From assembly GCF_964019385.1 (NCBI RefSeq), contig NC_088654.1, positions 25,913,228-25,977,227 of the forward strand: 64,000 nucleotides of DNA, in the 5' to 3' direction. How positions within the stretch are numbered: position 1 is the stretch's first letter; every line of letters starts with the position of its first letter. Positions 20,140-31,020 of this stretch are shown piece after piece. A program made the position numbers and the translations under genes. The notes below the pieces were generated by a model. The model made no database searches. It was not told where the DNA came from and saw only the letters and a program-made list of their open reading frames with translations. The stretch comes from Sycon ciliatum (Eukaryota; Porifera; Calcarea; Leucosolenida; Sycettidae).

Positions 20140-20225
20140 ACGACATCGCAGCTCTTCGCCGATTGTTGCAGCGGAAAGCTGAGCTCTTCGCCGATTGTTG
20201 CAGCGGAAAGCTGAGCTCTTCGGCC
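20140..20225. repeat. tandem repeat, about 33 bp x 2.5
   Basis: GAGCTCTTCGCCGATTGTTG with its GCAGCGGAAAGCT tail is repeated back to back. Confidence 0.85.
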
Positions 20226-20239
20226 TCTTCCTGCATACT

Positions 20240-21020
20240 TCGTTTTTGAAATTTTGTGAAGAATCACATCGTACAAAGGTCCTGTGAAAGCTGTCAAGAA
20301 ACGTCAAAGTCCACTCCAGCCACTCCCAGCAGTGTGGGGGCCGGTGTGGTCTGGTGGATCAAAGATACCAGTACACACGTGTTTTCGAATCTTCTGATTG
20401 CTTCCCTTTGCTTAGACTGGCAGACATCTGTCAATACCAGCACGAGCTGTCCTGCATGCATAGAGGCGAATCACAGTAACACCAACAGTACATATTTAAG
20501 CTCCCACCGCCAGGAATGTGCAACTCTTGAAGTTGATACCCTTTCGAGTCCGCCGATGGCGGAAACTCACATCACATGATGTAGTATGCCCGTTGTACGT
20601 CCCCTGCCCGTTTTTAGCGACTGTGGGGTTAACAAAATATCACCCGGGACAGAAACCCACTGGCAGATAACAGTAGTAGTGCGCATCATGATAATGAACA
20701 TAGTCAGAAATAATCGGGATGCGCAGGCTAGCCGTCACTCATATGATCATGCCTGTTTGTTGTACGACTTTAATTAGTTTAAATAAATCCAACCAACCAA
20801 CCAACCACTGAGTCTGTACGTAGTACGAACTGTACTTGGAACTTGTGATGTCGCCGTGGGAGACCCTGTACTGTAGGCTGTATGCAGAGCTGCACACTCT
20901 TGAGAGCTTTATGTACCGGTCTTCGTAACGCCGATGGGGAAATGCACTTGACGTAAGCGACACATTGAATACGGGTATGAATGCGCTCATGCAGGGCACA
21001 GCATGACACAGTATTATTAT
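20240..21020. other. no gene seen
   Basis: A (CCAA)n run near 20790 follows a TTTAATTAGTTTAAATAAAT stretch and looks like a retroelement tail. Otherwise nothing. Confidence 0.4.
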
Positions 21021-21026
21021 GTAGGG

Positions 21027-21106
21027 TGTCTCATTGCCTGCTCAATGTGAGCAGTCTCATTGCCTGCTCAATGTGAGCAGTCTCATTGCCTGCTCAATGT
21101 GAGCTG
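21027..21106. repeat. 26 bp tandem repeat x 3
   Basis: The unit TCTCATTGCCTGCTCAATGT plus GAGCAG contains an inverted GCTCAATGTGAGC. Confidence 0.9.
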
Positions 21107-21109
21107 ATC

Positions 21110-21997
21110 AGGTATGACTGCAACGCAACATCAGCTACATTAGCAAGCGGCAGCAGCTGCACGTGTAATTGGCAGAGACAATTCATGTACTAGTAAGCGA
21201 CATAATTATAGACTTTTAAAACATTAGTGCACAAAGGAAAACATGCAGAATTGGGGGACTGAATACCATGCATTGCATGCGGAATTCCATGCAAACAATC
21301 ACGGCTTCCACTCAGCCCGATTTACAGATGGTAAACGGAAGATACTTCTGGGTGAGCGAGTATGATTCTCCATTATTGGCAAGGGCAAGGACGGACCCTC
21401 TCCATGTGTGGAATCTAACCCAGGCCAATGGAGGATTTCCACGCACCCCGAGAAACACACAAAAATTGATAATAGCTGGGGGTAGACCGGGAAGCAACTT
21501 TTTGCATCTGGTCCTAAGAAGAGAGTGAATCATCTTATTCACGCAGTCCTTGAGTTGCGCTCCTGGCACTTCAGTCTCCCTATTCTGGCATGCTTGCTCA
21601 GCCTCCTTGCTGTTGCGACCATGTTTCCCTTGATCATTAGCCAGGTAATGGAGCTTCTGTCCTGTCCGACAAGTGCTCTCTGCACAATGACAACACATCA
21701 GATTGAGTCCAGTGTGGAGAACTGCCACGCCGTTCACGAATATTTTAATATTGTAACATGGAGATTGTGGGCACTGGGCACAAGTTATGCGATCGAGTCC
21801 TCAGTCCACCAACTACTAGCAAACCAGTTTTTGAACAGTCAGACGTGCACAATCTAGCACAAAACTGACAAGGAGTACTGAGACATTCCACGGCATCAAC
21901 TGGTTTAGTTGGTGGACTCAATCGCATAACTTGTGCCCACAATTTCCATGTGACAATTTTTTCCTTGGCTCACCAACTTCATTCACCATCTGAGTTC
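21110..21997. other. no gene recognised
   Basis: GTTATGCGATCGAGTCC...CCACCAACTA (21785-21820) recurs inverted at 21900-21935, so this is probably another decayed palindromic insertion. Open frames of up to 141 codons lack motifs. Confidence 0.45.
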
Positions 21998-22001
21998 TTA
22001 A

Positions 22002-22851
22002 AGGGGAAGTATACCCTAAAATCAAATTTTCACCAGTTGTAGTCTTCTGGGTGCTGAGTCGGATGGTCTTGGTCCGAGGAAGCTGCGACGCTCCCTTCCT
22101 ACTTGAATCCCAATCGAACTCGTGCACTTCCACCGAAACTGGGTGACTGCGCCCTACTAGATGGGGATTTGTATGCAAAATGTCACTAAAAGCGCCATTT
22201 CGTTCTTATAAAAGCACGGATGACCGCGATTGGCCCATATGTTGTAGTCTTTTGGACGCTGAGTCGACTGGTTTTGGTCCGAAAAGGCTGCGATGCAGCG
22301 TTCCTCCTTTATTCCCAATCGAACATGGTTGAACAAGCGGTCACGTGCTCCTGGGTGCCCAAATCACCTGGTCACCGCGCCAGCAGGCGACAACTTTCAC
22401 ACCAAGGTTCAACTCGAGTGACAGGACTGCACCCAAAAAAGGTCAAACAGGCTAGTAAGTTGTACCCTGCAGGCACGGTGACCAGGCCACTGGTGTACGC
22501 AGGAGCACGTGACCGCTTGTTCAACCATGTTCGATTGGGAATAAAGGAGGAACGCTGCATCGCAGCCTTTTCGGACCAAAACCAGTCGACTCAGCGTCCA
22601 AAAGACTACAACATATGGGCCAATCGCGGTCATCCGTGCTTTTATAAGAACGAAATGGCGCTTTTAGTGACATTTTGCATACAAATCCCCATCTAGTAGG
22701 GCGCAGTCACCCAGTTTCGGTGGAAGTGCGCGAGTTCGATTGGGATTCAAGTAGGAAGGGAGCGTCTCAGCTTCCTCGGACCAAGACCATTCGACTCAGC
22801 ACCCCGAAGACTACAACTGGTGAAAATTTGATTTTAGGGTATACTTCCCCT
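22002..22851. mobile_element. TTAA-flanked foldback DNA element, copy 2
   Basis: TTAA at 21998-22001 and 22852-22855; AGGGGAAG/CTTCCCCT ends. Near-identical arms to copy 1. The asymmetric centre (TCAACTCGAGTGACAGG to ACTTACTAGCC side) is in the opposite orientation to copy 1. Confidence 0.87.
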
Positions 22852-22855
22852 TTAA

Positions 22856-23250
22856 TATTTACTATGCGTATAAATTTAGAGATCGCGTCTCACTTGAACT
22901 TCCTGTAGTTTCAGTCTGCAACTTCGTCGCCTCTCCTTTTCTAACTCAGTCTTTCCATTATCTGACAGTCCTGCTCTCACCTCTAGCTAGGTGCAGGCAC
23001 TATCCGCCAGGTGCACCAACTACATTTCTATTTCTCTAAAGACTCTCAAATTTATAGAAAAGAAAAAGGACCCAGGAACAAGTTACGCTATAATGCCCAC
23101 TAACATTACCAGCCACTAAACAACCAGCGCATGAGATAACATTGCACGACACTGACCGACGGTACTGATTTTCTACACCTAACTGGAGTGCGCCGGAGTG
23201 CTGTTGGAGTGCGCATCCAAGACGCGCTAGAGCTGATAGAGCTGATGTAG
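22856..23250. other. repeat fragment without gene
   Basis: 23080-23160 (ATAATGCCCACTAACATTAC, GATAACATTGCACGACACTG) matches 51583-51650 and, more weakly, 44395-44430, so it is an interspersed repeat. Confidence 0.5.
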
Positions 23251-23257
23251 CAAATGC

Positions 23258-23490
23258 CTTACTGAATACCTGGAACTCTGCCGCCGAGTCAACCATACTT
23301 TTGGAGGCCAATGCCACACTGAACACCAGGAACTCTGCCGCCGAGTCAACCATCCTTTTGGAGGCCAATGCCACACTGAACACCAGGAACTCTGCCACCG
23401 AGTCAACCATACTTTTGGAGGCCAATGCCACACTGAACACCAGGAACTCTGCCGCCGAGTCAACCATCCTTTTGGAGGCCAATGCCACAT
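23258..23490. repeat. 57 bp tandem repeat x 4
   Basis: Units start at 23281, 23338, 23395 and 23452 (CCGCCGAGTCAACCATCCTT and on). The period equals 19 codons and both strands stay open; the minus frame gives VALASKRMVDSAAEFLVFS repeated. Coding status unknown. Confidence 0.85.
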
Positions 23491-23499
23491 GAAACCGAG

Positions 23500-25008
23500 A
23501 CCGGAATGTAAGACCCTCAGAAGGAACCATCTCCATTGAGGGTCTGATAACAAGATTTCACAAAACTATGTCTGACCCCCTAGACAAGTGTGTAGCTACT
23601 TCGAAGTACTAGCATTGTTGTGCAGGCTGAATTGGTTGACTAGGATATTTTCCTGCAATGTCTCAGGTTCTATTTGGTCATGGACCAAGTTCTTCCTGGA
23701 AAGCACCACGATGCTCTGGGTGGCATTGCACTTGCACACTCTTTCGATTCTCGCAGTGACACTTTTGATCGTCACCTGCGCTTCCGAGACTGCGTGAGAC
23801 GACTCATGAGAGCTGAACGGCACGTAACGTCGTAAGGCAGTTTGTCGCTTATTGTACTCGCCCGCAGCTTGTGCCTCTTGGGTACAGGTGACGGCGGGCG
23901 ATTCAGCTTCGCTGTTGACATCAACATCACTGAGATCCCCAAAAATTGTCATCGGCGCTCTGCAGACCCACCGCCACGGACTTGCCGACACCTGACCAAA
24001 CCTGGGCCATGCACAGCGATCGTCTGGCCCTGCGAGCTGCTCCAGTGTCACTAGATACGAACATTGTCAATCTTTGCTCACCGACTACTTGAACTACACG
24101 GCCAAACCAGTGTTTGAGCAAAATTTGAGAAGATGATCGCCACCGGTTCATGAATGAAGCGCAGCTTGAACGCGCTTGACAAAACATTTTTTTTCATTCC
24201 GTCATTTCTCAACATTTTTTTTACGAAACCCCAAATACATGTACATGTACATGTTTTAGCTGATCGCGGCCCATAATGGTTTTCTCATACCTACATGATC
24301 TACATCACATGGTTCTGGAGGTATTGCTGGCTGTGTGCATGCATACATGTATTTGCGTGACCATCCCTCACATACATTGAGACCACCCCTCACATACATT
24401 GAGTTAGAGACGGCCGGCAAAGAGTTACCCCAGCTAAGTTAGCCCCGCAAGAGTTCATCAACAAACACACGACAACTTGTGACACACAAACACACTCTAT
24501 CCAATCTACTGTATATTATACAGCAGCAGCCACCCCAATGGTCAAGCAGAGAGTGCTGTGTTGCAAAACTGCGCAGATGTTTGCTCTGCAGCATTACTGA
24601 TCAGGCTCACTCACGCACTCACCTATGTTGCTGAACTCCGGACCGATTCCTGTATGACAGTAAGACATGTAGACACAGGTGTAGGCACAGGTGTAGGTCA
24701 TGATAAGAGATTCAAGCTGCTTGAGTCGGTGGAATTGTGCTTGTAGGCATCTCATGCAAGTTGGTGGTGGACACATGGCTTACTGTAAGAGTAAAATCTC
24801 TAACGGGGCACAACGTCTAGCGTTCTAACGAGAAAGAATCCACAGTTAAAAATCCAGAAACGCTACATGTATGACATTCCTTCTCTCCTCTGTGCTGGAG
24901 AAATACAAGACGTGTGTGCTGGCAAGGTCGTTAGACTTTGTGCCCGCAAAGTAGGATATTTTGCACGTCTTTTTAAAACATTACTATAGATTCTTGGTTG
25001 GAGGAAAG
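23500..25008. other. no gene recognised
   Basis: Several overlapping open frames on both strands (up to 151 codons) share no motif with known families. TACATG repeats at 24238-24252. Confidence 0.35.
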
Positions 25009-25010
25009 CA

Positions 25011-25632
25011 AATCAGCACACGAATCAGCACACGAATCAGCACACGAATCAGCACACGAATCAGCACACGAATCAGCACACGAATCAGCACACGAATCAG
25101 CACACGAATCAGCACACGAATCAGCACACGAATCAGCACACGAATCAGCACACGAATCAGCACACGAATCAGCACACGAATCAGCACACGAATCAGCACA
25201 CGAATCAGCACACGAATCAGCACACGAATCAGCACACGAATCAGCACACGAATCAGCACACGAATCAGCACACGAATCAGCACACGAATCAGCACACGAA
25301 TCAGCACACGAATCAGCACACGAATCAGCACACGAATCAGCACACGAATCAGCACACGAATCAGCACACGAATCAGCACACGAATCAGCACACGAATCAG
25401 CACACGAATCAGCACACGAATCAGCACACGAATCAGCACACGAATCAGCACACGAATCAGCACACGAATCAGCACACGAATCAGCACACGAATCAGCACA
25501 CGAATCAGCACACGAATCAGCACACGAATCAGCACACGAATCAGCACACGAATCAGCACACGAATCAGCACACAAATCAGCACACAAATCAGCACACAAA
25601 GCACACGAATCAGCACACGAAGCACAGAAGCC
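25011..25632. repeat. 12 bp minisatellite, about 50 units
   Basis: The unit AATCAGCACACG is almost perfect throughout, degrading only at the right end (25573-25630). It is open in several frames on both strands (ISTR, HESA, CADS, IRVL peptides). Near-perfect identity suggests slippage rather than protein constraint. Confidence 0.95.
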
Positions 25633-25639
25633 ATATTAG

Positions 25640-26300
25640 TTTCGACTAGTGTTAACACGAACGTATCTATCAAACGAGCGAGCAGTTCCACTAACGAGCG
25701 AGCAGTTCCACTAACGAGCGAGCTATCGAGCGAGTTAACAAGTTTCACTGATGTGGCAAAGATGGGGTTTTGGGGTTTCCCCAAATTTACAAATGCCTCG
25801 AATTTTCACTGCTGATGCCGGGGTTGCTGCCACTTTCGACTGGCTTCACTTTGGAAGGGTATTTGGTGTAGAGATGTCTTTTCAGCACCTTCGTTGAGCA
25901 GCCGTTGTAAAAATAGACCGCTTTGGAAAGATTACAAGAAGCCTTGTTCTTTGCTGCATTGCGGGAAAAACCTTCCAAACGACTAAGTGCGACTTTCACT
26001 CGAACGGAGAATTCACTAGCTCCACTGACTGTACTGTAATGTGTACGCAGTACTGTATACGGGGCTCCTTAGTGCAAACGATCTCGCAACACAAACGAGC
26101 CAAGTTTCTGGCGAGCGAGCTAACGAGTACCCAGTGAGATCCTTTCAACACTAGTTTCGACTAGGCCTTTCGTACCATTACTCTTCAAGTCGAATACAAT
26201 GGTGATTAACAAGGTAGCAAGCATGTCCTTATAACCGGCACTTTGGCGGTCAGAGCTGTGACAAAATAGCACTTTTAAAGATAGCGCTAGTGGCACCAAC
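25640..26300. other. short repeats, no gene
   Basis: ACGAGCGAGCAGTTCCACTA is repeated at 25673-25715 with decayed copies near 25720 and 26095. Otherwise nothing. Confidence 0.5.
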
Positions 26301-26303
26301 TAC

Positions 26304-26305
<2 letters not shown>

Positions 26306-26371
<66 letters not shown>
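26306..26371. repeat. (CT)n microsatellite
   Basis: Uninterrupted CT run of about 64 bp. Confidence 0.95.
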
Positions 26372-26373
<2 letters not shown>

Positions 26374-26884
26374 CACTATACTTTCGCTATTTTCTTTTTT
26401 CTTCAATCTTCTTTGTTTCTCTTCTTCTCCCGATTTTCTGATGTGTGAAGCAGGCGCGGATGCCGAGACCATTGGTTGGCGGATCCTGCAGCACCCGATC
26501 ACCACCGCTGCGTTGCATTTGCAGCCCCATTCAGTCAATGTCTTGCTAGTCTGTTGTTTTGTCATTTCCTCCTTTTTTCTTTTTTTTTTTACGAATTGGG
26601 TGCGTGGTTTCAAGTAAAAAAAAATGAAACAATGAATATAACTAGTGTCAAACAACAGTGGTGACCGCGGTACTACAATGTCAAAACAGTGGCAACGTTC
26701 CACACACAGTTCTTTTGCACACACAGTTCCGGCTTCAGCTTGACAATGTACACTGCCTCCAGCACAGCAAGGTGAGATTTGTATGGGAATTGTGACCTGA
26801 GCCGTTTGTCACTTGTCAATTGTGGACCCATTGTTGCAGCAAGCATGAGACTGAACTACATACATGTATACTGTATATTCTCTC

Positions 26885-27354
26885 TCTATATATATATAAG
26901 CGTTGCGTTTATTTGTTGTCGAGGTTGGCTTGCGGTAGACCGAGGTGAGGGTACAAGTATTAGTCTTCTCGACTTGCACATCCAAAAAAGCCAGTTTGCC
27001 AGACTGCTCGTGCTCGCAAGTAAATTGCAAGGCAGGATGCAGGTTGTTAAGTAACTCCAGGAACACTTCGCTCTGCTCTTTGTTGTCGAAAGATGTGAAT
27101 GAATCATCTACGAGCCTTACGTACAGATCTGGCCACATACACGCTTCAATTCTCGACTCGCAATACCCTACGAAAATGTTGGCTAATACAGGTCCCAGCG
27201 GCGACCCCATGGCCACTCCGTCCACTTGCTTATACATTATATCGTTGAAAGAGAATTCCACGCCAAGCGTAACCTGTGTCATCAAACTCCGGAATGCCTC
27301 TTCTGGGAGCCAAGGAGTACCTTCACAGGACACTATAATCATACTGTTCCACAC
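26885..27354 (-). pseudogene. Penelope-like element reverse transcriptase fragment, inverted 5' part
   Basis: Minus-strand frame with QVDGVAMGSPLGPVLANIF, the RT palm entry, then VRLVDDSFTSF (the Y/F-x-DD catalytic box, with LVDD), FLDVQVEK and SVYRKPT, the standard order of PLE reverse transcriptases. It would copy PLE RNA into DNA. The upstream RT motifs are missing. The fragment stops after YRKPT, exactly where the plus-strand fragment at 27357 takes up the protein, so the two pieces are one element with its 5' part flipped. Confidence 0.85.
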
Positions 27355-27356
27355 AA

Positions 27357-28641
27357 TACAAATCGAATCTTGTTCGCAACCTTGTCGATCGCGCCAAGCG
27401 CATTTGCTCTGAGAGCAAACTGTCGGCGGAGTTGGACTTCCTCAAATCAATTTTTGCCACGGTGAATGACAAAGAACCGACTGTTGGTCCAGATAGGTGC
27501 CCTATCTATTTGTGTCTGCCTTGGAAAGGTCAAGAATCTATTAATGTTTGCCGAGAGTTGAGAGCTTTGGTGCGGAAGACCTACTACGCTGTCAAATTTC
27601 GCCCAGTTTCTACAACGATGCGTGCGTTTCGGGTGTTGAAGGATGTCCTACCAACCAACCAACTTAGCCATCTGGTTTACCAGTTTGAATGCCGGCAGTG
27701 TGGCAGCCGGTATGTTGGTAGGACTGCTCAACACCTGTACACACGCATCAAACAACACGTACCATTGAAGATTCTACCGGAATCCCAGGGCTCTACGCGA
27801 CCTAGACGCGGCCGGCCTCGAAAGAATCCAGTGCAGCCTCCAATGCAGATTTCGGAATCGACTGACAGCATTTCGACTGCACCCATGTCTACATCAGCTC
27901 CGCAGCAGAGATGGTGTGACAGGCCGAGGAACGTTCCTTTGCCAGTGGCGTCTCCAACACTCGTGCTGCGATCAGAACCGTCAACTATTAGAGCACCTGG
28001 CGTGGAACCATCCATGGTGGATGTGGCAGATACACAGTCAACATGCAATGACGTAGCTCTGATACCAACAGCCGGCTCGTCACAGAAAATCTCGAGACCA
28101 GTGGCTACCAGCTCCATGATTGTGTTTACGACCGCGTCGTACAGCTGTGGACTATACGGTTTTCTTCGGTGGTGGTGGCGCGCGGGCTACGGGGCTGGTT
28201 GGAGTAGGCAACCGGAAGCGAGCACGGAGGTCAACGGACGAAGAGGAGGATGCGGAGCATGATGATGAGTCGGTGGAGCAGGAAGGAGGCGACCAGGTAC
28301 AAACACGGAGGTCGGTGGATGGGGGAGAAGAGGAGGAGCGTTCAGATGAGTCAGTTGGAGAAATTGATACCGAGGATGAAGCGGATGGCGATGAGGCTAG
28401 TGATGTCGGGTGTGATTGTGACCTGGAGTTGGATGTGAAGAAATCGGCAGTTTACAGGCATTTGGTGGGTCATCCTGATTGTTGTCATTCGTACTCGGAT
28501 TCTTCTTTCACTGTGTTGTGTCGTGCGAGTCATACTCATATTATGCAGCTTAAAGTTTTAGAGGCAATCTTCATTCACTTGTACAAGCCAGTGTTGTGTG
28601 TACAGAAGGAAAGTGTTATCACCCTCAAATTGTTTACGTAG
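27357..28641 (+). pseudogene. Penelope-like element: RT thumb, GIY-YIG endonuclease and C-terminus
   Basis: Starts KSNLVRNLVDRAKRICSESK (RT thumb) and continues through the linker IYLCLPWKG to a GIY-YIG nuclease region: LVYQFECRQCG, SRYVGRTAQHLYTRI and KQH, with the CxxC that precedes the GIY-YIG core in PLEs. After a basic/acidic low-complexity linker the frame shifts once (between about 28110 and 28180). The end, HLVGHPDCCHSYSDSSFTV to VLCVQKESVITLKLFT, matches the fragments at 17690 and 46508. The frameshift and the missing RT on this strand make it dead. Confidence 0.88.
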
Positions 28642-29080
28642 TGTATGGTGCGAGTGTGGTGAGTATGATTGTCCCTCCCCCCCCCCCCCCTCCGTTCACA
28701 CTTCCTTCCGTCTGTTCAGGTTTGTTCTTTGTTTTGCTGATGCTGATGATTCACATATGCATTGTTCTTACCTGCTAAGCTTGCCCCCTGCTGAATAGAT
28801 GTAGTATAATCACCTTTTTTTGTTTCGCTCTTTTTCCCCTTCTTTCACTTTTATTTGTCCATATAAGATTAGTTCAAGTAGTCCCCATTCCATTGTTACG
28901 TAGATTCACTGATGATTGTAACAAGAAAACAGTTCTGAACAAATCCTCGCTTTCCCTTTCGTTGTGTGCCTTGCGATAATCGTACAACATTTTACACATA
29001 CACGTCGACATAATTATATAGGAAATGATTACTGTGCAATTAGTTGTCTTTGTAGCTATGTTTGAATTATTTGTTTCTCT
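28642..29080 (+). repeat. PLE 3' UTR region
   Basis: Continues the PLE after its stop. Includes a C homopolymer at 28678-28690 and a hammerhead-like motif at 28905. The right boundary was not determined. Confidence 0.5.
28905..28939 (+). ncRNA. hammerhead-like motif in PLE 3' region
   Basis: Stem I TTCA/TGAA, CTGATGA, spacer TTGTAACAA, GAAA, AA CAG TT stem III, GTTC cleavage site. Stem II is not paired. Confidence 0.4.
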
Positions 29081-29165
29081 TGTTGGCCAATACCAGTGAT
29101 ATAATAAAAGTTATAAAACTGATGAGAATCACAAGAAAGCACTATGGGATACATTTTGAAAATAC

Positions 29166-29468
29166 ACTCAAACGTCCCTTGTCCGGACGCCTCAGATACG
29201 GGCATGTCTCTCTACCGGGCAAGCCTTCAGCTTGAGTTCCTATGGCAAAAATGCTTTGAATTGGGGGATTTTGAATTTTTTGTTGTGAGTAAGTGCTTAT
29301 TTGTCACTGCAAACCTGTGTAAACAACACGTTTTCATCAGTGGATTATTTTTGTATCCTTTCATGTGTAATGCGTGCCAAGTAAACTTCTTCAAGCTAAG
29401 ATATGATACATGGTAGATGAGTTATCCTGAGATACAGGCAGTGCCCGGATAAGAGATGTCCAAGCGTA
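29166..29468. mobile_element. Tc1/pogo-like MITE inserted in copy A
   Basis: Absent from the duplicate at 40045. Ends ACTCAAACGTCCCTTGTCCGG and, inverted, CCGGATAAGAGATGTCCAAG are imperfect inverted repeats of pogo-like type. Confidence 0.55.
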
Positions 29469-29556
29469 CCTCCTTTGTATGATGTGTGTACACTTGAGAT
29501 GGCTGCAGACATTATTTTACTCCGAGAAACTGGCCACGTGTATGCAGTGTACTTAC

Positions 29557-29727
29557 GCTGACAAGTAGGAGTGGAACTGAACTTTTCAGAAGCTTCGCAG
29601 ACTGGCGTTGCGTCGCCAACGATGTTGTATCCCTTTTTGCATGAATAGCGAACAGATTCCTTGATGTACACACGGGCCTTTTCTTTTTTTCCATTCAGGA
29701 TATTTGGTGCTGTGCAGGATGGGATGG
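29557..29727 (-). CDS. CCP/sushi domain exon
   Basis: Minus-strand exon of 171 bp with acceptor TGTTCAG and donor GTAAGT, phase 1 on both sides. It encodes one complement-control-protein module: SCTAPNILNGKK, ESVRYSCKKGYNIVG, ATPVCEASEKF and TPTCQ. The four cysteines (pairing 1-3, 2-4 in the family), the Y-x-C-x-x-G-Y and the F before PTC are all present. CCP modules are extracellular protein-binding units. It duplicates the exon at 40116-40286 and is probably one of a row of CCP modules of a single minus-strand gene (see 35098, 40116, 45323, 51774). Confidence 0.88.
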
Positions 29728-29764
29728 CTGAACATTGGAGAGAAAGAGAATAGACAGAGTTAGC

Positions 29765-30059
29765 GATATCAAAAAGTATTCTTTCTAGACCAAAGAGTGG
29801 TATATTTGATAAAATTTAATAACGATAGAAATATTTACGATACTTCTCCAGACGTTTCGTTGTTCTGAACAACATCCTCAGTGGATAAAGACGATGTTGT
29901 TCAGAACAACGAAACGTCTGGAGAAGTATCGTAAATATTTCTATCGTTATTAAATTTTATCAAATATACCACTCTTTGGTCTAGAAAGAATACTTTTTTG
30001 ATATTACAATGAGAGTGATTAATCAACGGCTTGTCCACCAACTCTTAGAGTTAGCGATG
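29765..30059. mobile_element. palindromic insertion with 12 bp target duplication
   Basis: Arms of about 105 bp (29765-29875 and 29892-30004) form a near-perfect inverted repeat. AGAGTTAGCGAT flanks the insertion on both sides, and the duplicate at 40316 shows the empty site. The left arm contains a hammerhead core on the minus strand. Confidence 0.85.
29847..29885 (-). ncRNA. minimal hammerhead ribozyme, CTGAGGA core
   Basis: Stem I TCCA/TGGA, CTGAGGA (variable position 7 = G), stem II GTTGTTC/GAACAAC, GAAA, stem III AC/GT without loop (self-complementary ACGT), GTC cleavage site. Confidence 0.65.
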
Positions 30060-30148
30060 CACATGATGTGACCTTCTTGCTGTTCGCACCACTGCATTAG
30101 CCCAGAAGTCGCGCAATGACTTCCTGTATTATGTAGTCAGGGCATGGT

Positions 30149-30863
30149 GCTTAGGATTAGGCCGTCGAAGTGCCTACGTCACGTCACGTCACGTCACGTC
30201 ACGCTGCCTGAAAACTCGTAGTTACCCGTAGTTACAACGCCAAGTGGTGACAAACAAAAGTCGCGTCACCTGCACTTGTCGTGTTTCCAACGGTCACGGC
30301 ATCACTTTGACTGGGGCACCGGCGCGCTGGTGCAAGATCGCGAGTTCAAATTTTGTTTTACTTCAAGAAGTTTCTCCTTCGCTCTCAAGCCACCGTGCAG
30401 TGTTTTCCTGCTGAGTGTTCACCAGCACCTGAGAGATAGGAGTTCTGATTTTCGCTTGCCGCTGGACAAGGACACGAGCCCGGAGTTGGTTGGTCTCAGC
30501 ACTAAAAGAAATCAGCGATCGTTGTGATAGCCTACAGCAGAGACTTCTTGTTCGGCGCCTATATGTAAAGCCAAACGACAGTACAGGCGCAGCAGTGGCC
30601 AAGCCAAAAATCAGCTACGGCTTCTCCTTCGCTTCTCTACAAAGCGAAAACTACAAACTCGGCGACAAGTAGCAGTTTATTGGAAATAAAAATAGTCTCG
30701 CTCACGCGCTCCTCAGTCAATATGATGCAGTAGCTGTGTTCACTGCATGCTGCTGCCACTGGAAACACAACAAGTGCAGGTGACGCGATTTTTGTTTGTC
30801 ACCACTTGGCCAAGTAACTACGCGTTGTCAAGAAGCTGTGACGTCAGACTTCGACGGCCTAAT
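30149..30863. mobile_element. TIR element inserted in copy A
   Basis: Ends TTAGGCCGTCGAAGT and ACTTCGACGGCCTAA. Inner inverted repeats (GTGGTGACAAACAAAA and GCAGGTGACGCG sides) extend further. A CACGT x 5 repeat at 30177-30203. Absent from the duplicate near 40420. Confidence 0.75.
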
Positions 30864-31020
30864 AACAGTGGAGCGTTGTATACTCATGGGGGATATGCTC
30901 TCCTGGAAGACCTGTCCAGACATCACCAACTCCAAAGAGACATTCTGTGTTCTTGCCAGTTTGACTTGTCATAATTTGCACCCACCAGCTGAGCATGGCT
31001 AGCTAGCCAGTGAAGACAAA

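Larger units (their letters stand above)
29085..31020. repeat. segmental duplication copy A (matches 39750-40595)
   Basis: The CCP exon, its flanks (GTGTGTACACTTG, GAGAAAGAGAATAGACAGAG, CAGAAGTCGCGCAATGACTT) and the stretch ending GCTAGCTAGCCAGTGAAGAC occur in both places in the same order and orientation. This copy is longer because of three later insertions. Confidence 0.85.

Noticed and set aside
20064..20307. Overlapping short frames around 20.1-20.3 kb
   Set aside because: Generated by a 33 bp tandem repeat next to the piggyBac-type element.
25011..25632. CRISPR-like array
   Set aside because: Units are directly adjacent with no spacers, in a eukaryotic context. The same applies to the 29, 41, 46 and 57 bp arrays.
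29330..29345. TTTTCATCAGTGG as another hammerhead core
   Set aside because: No GAAA partner with pairing arms lies at a suitable distance.
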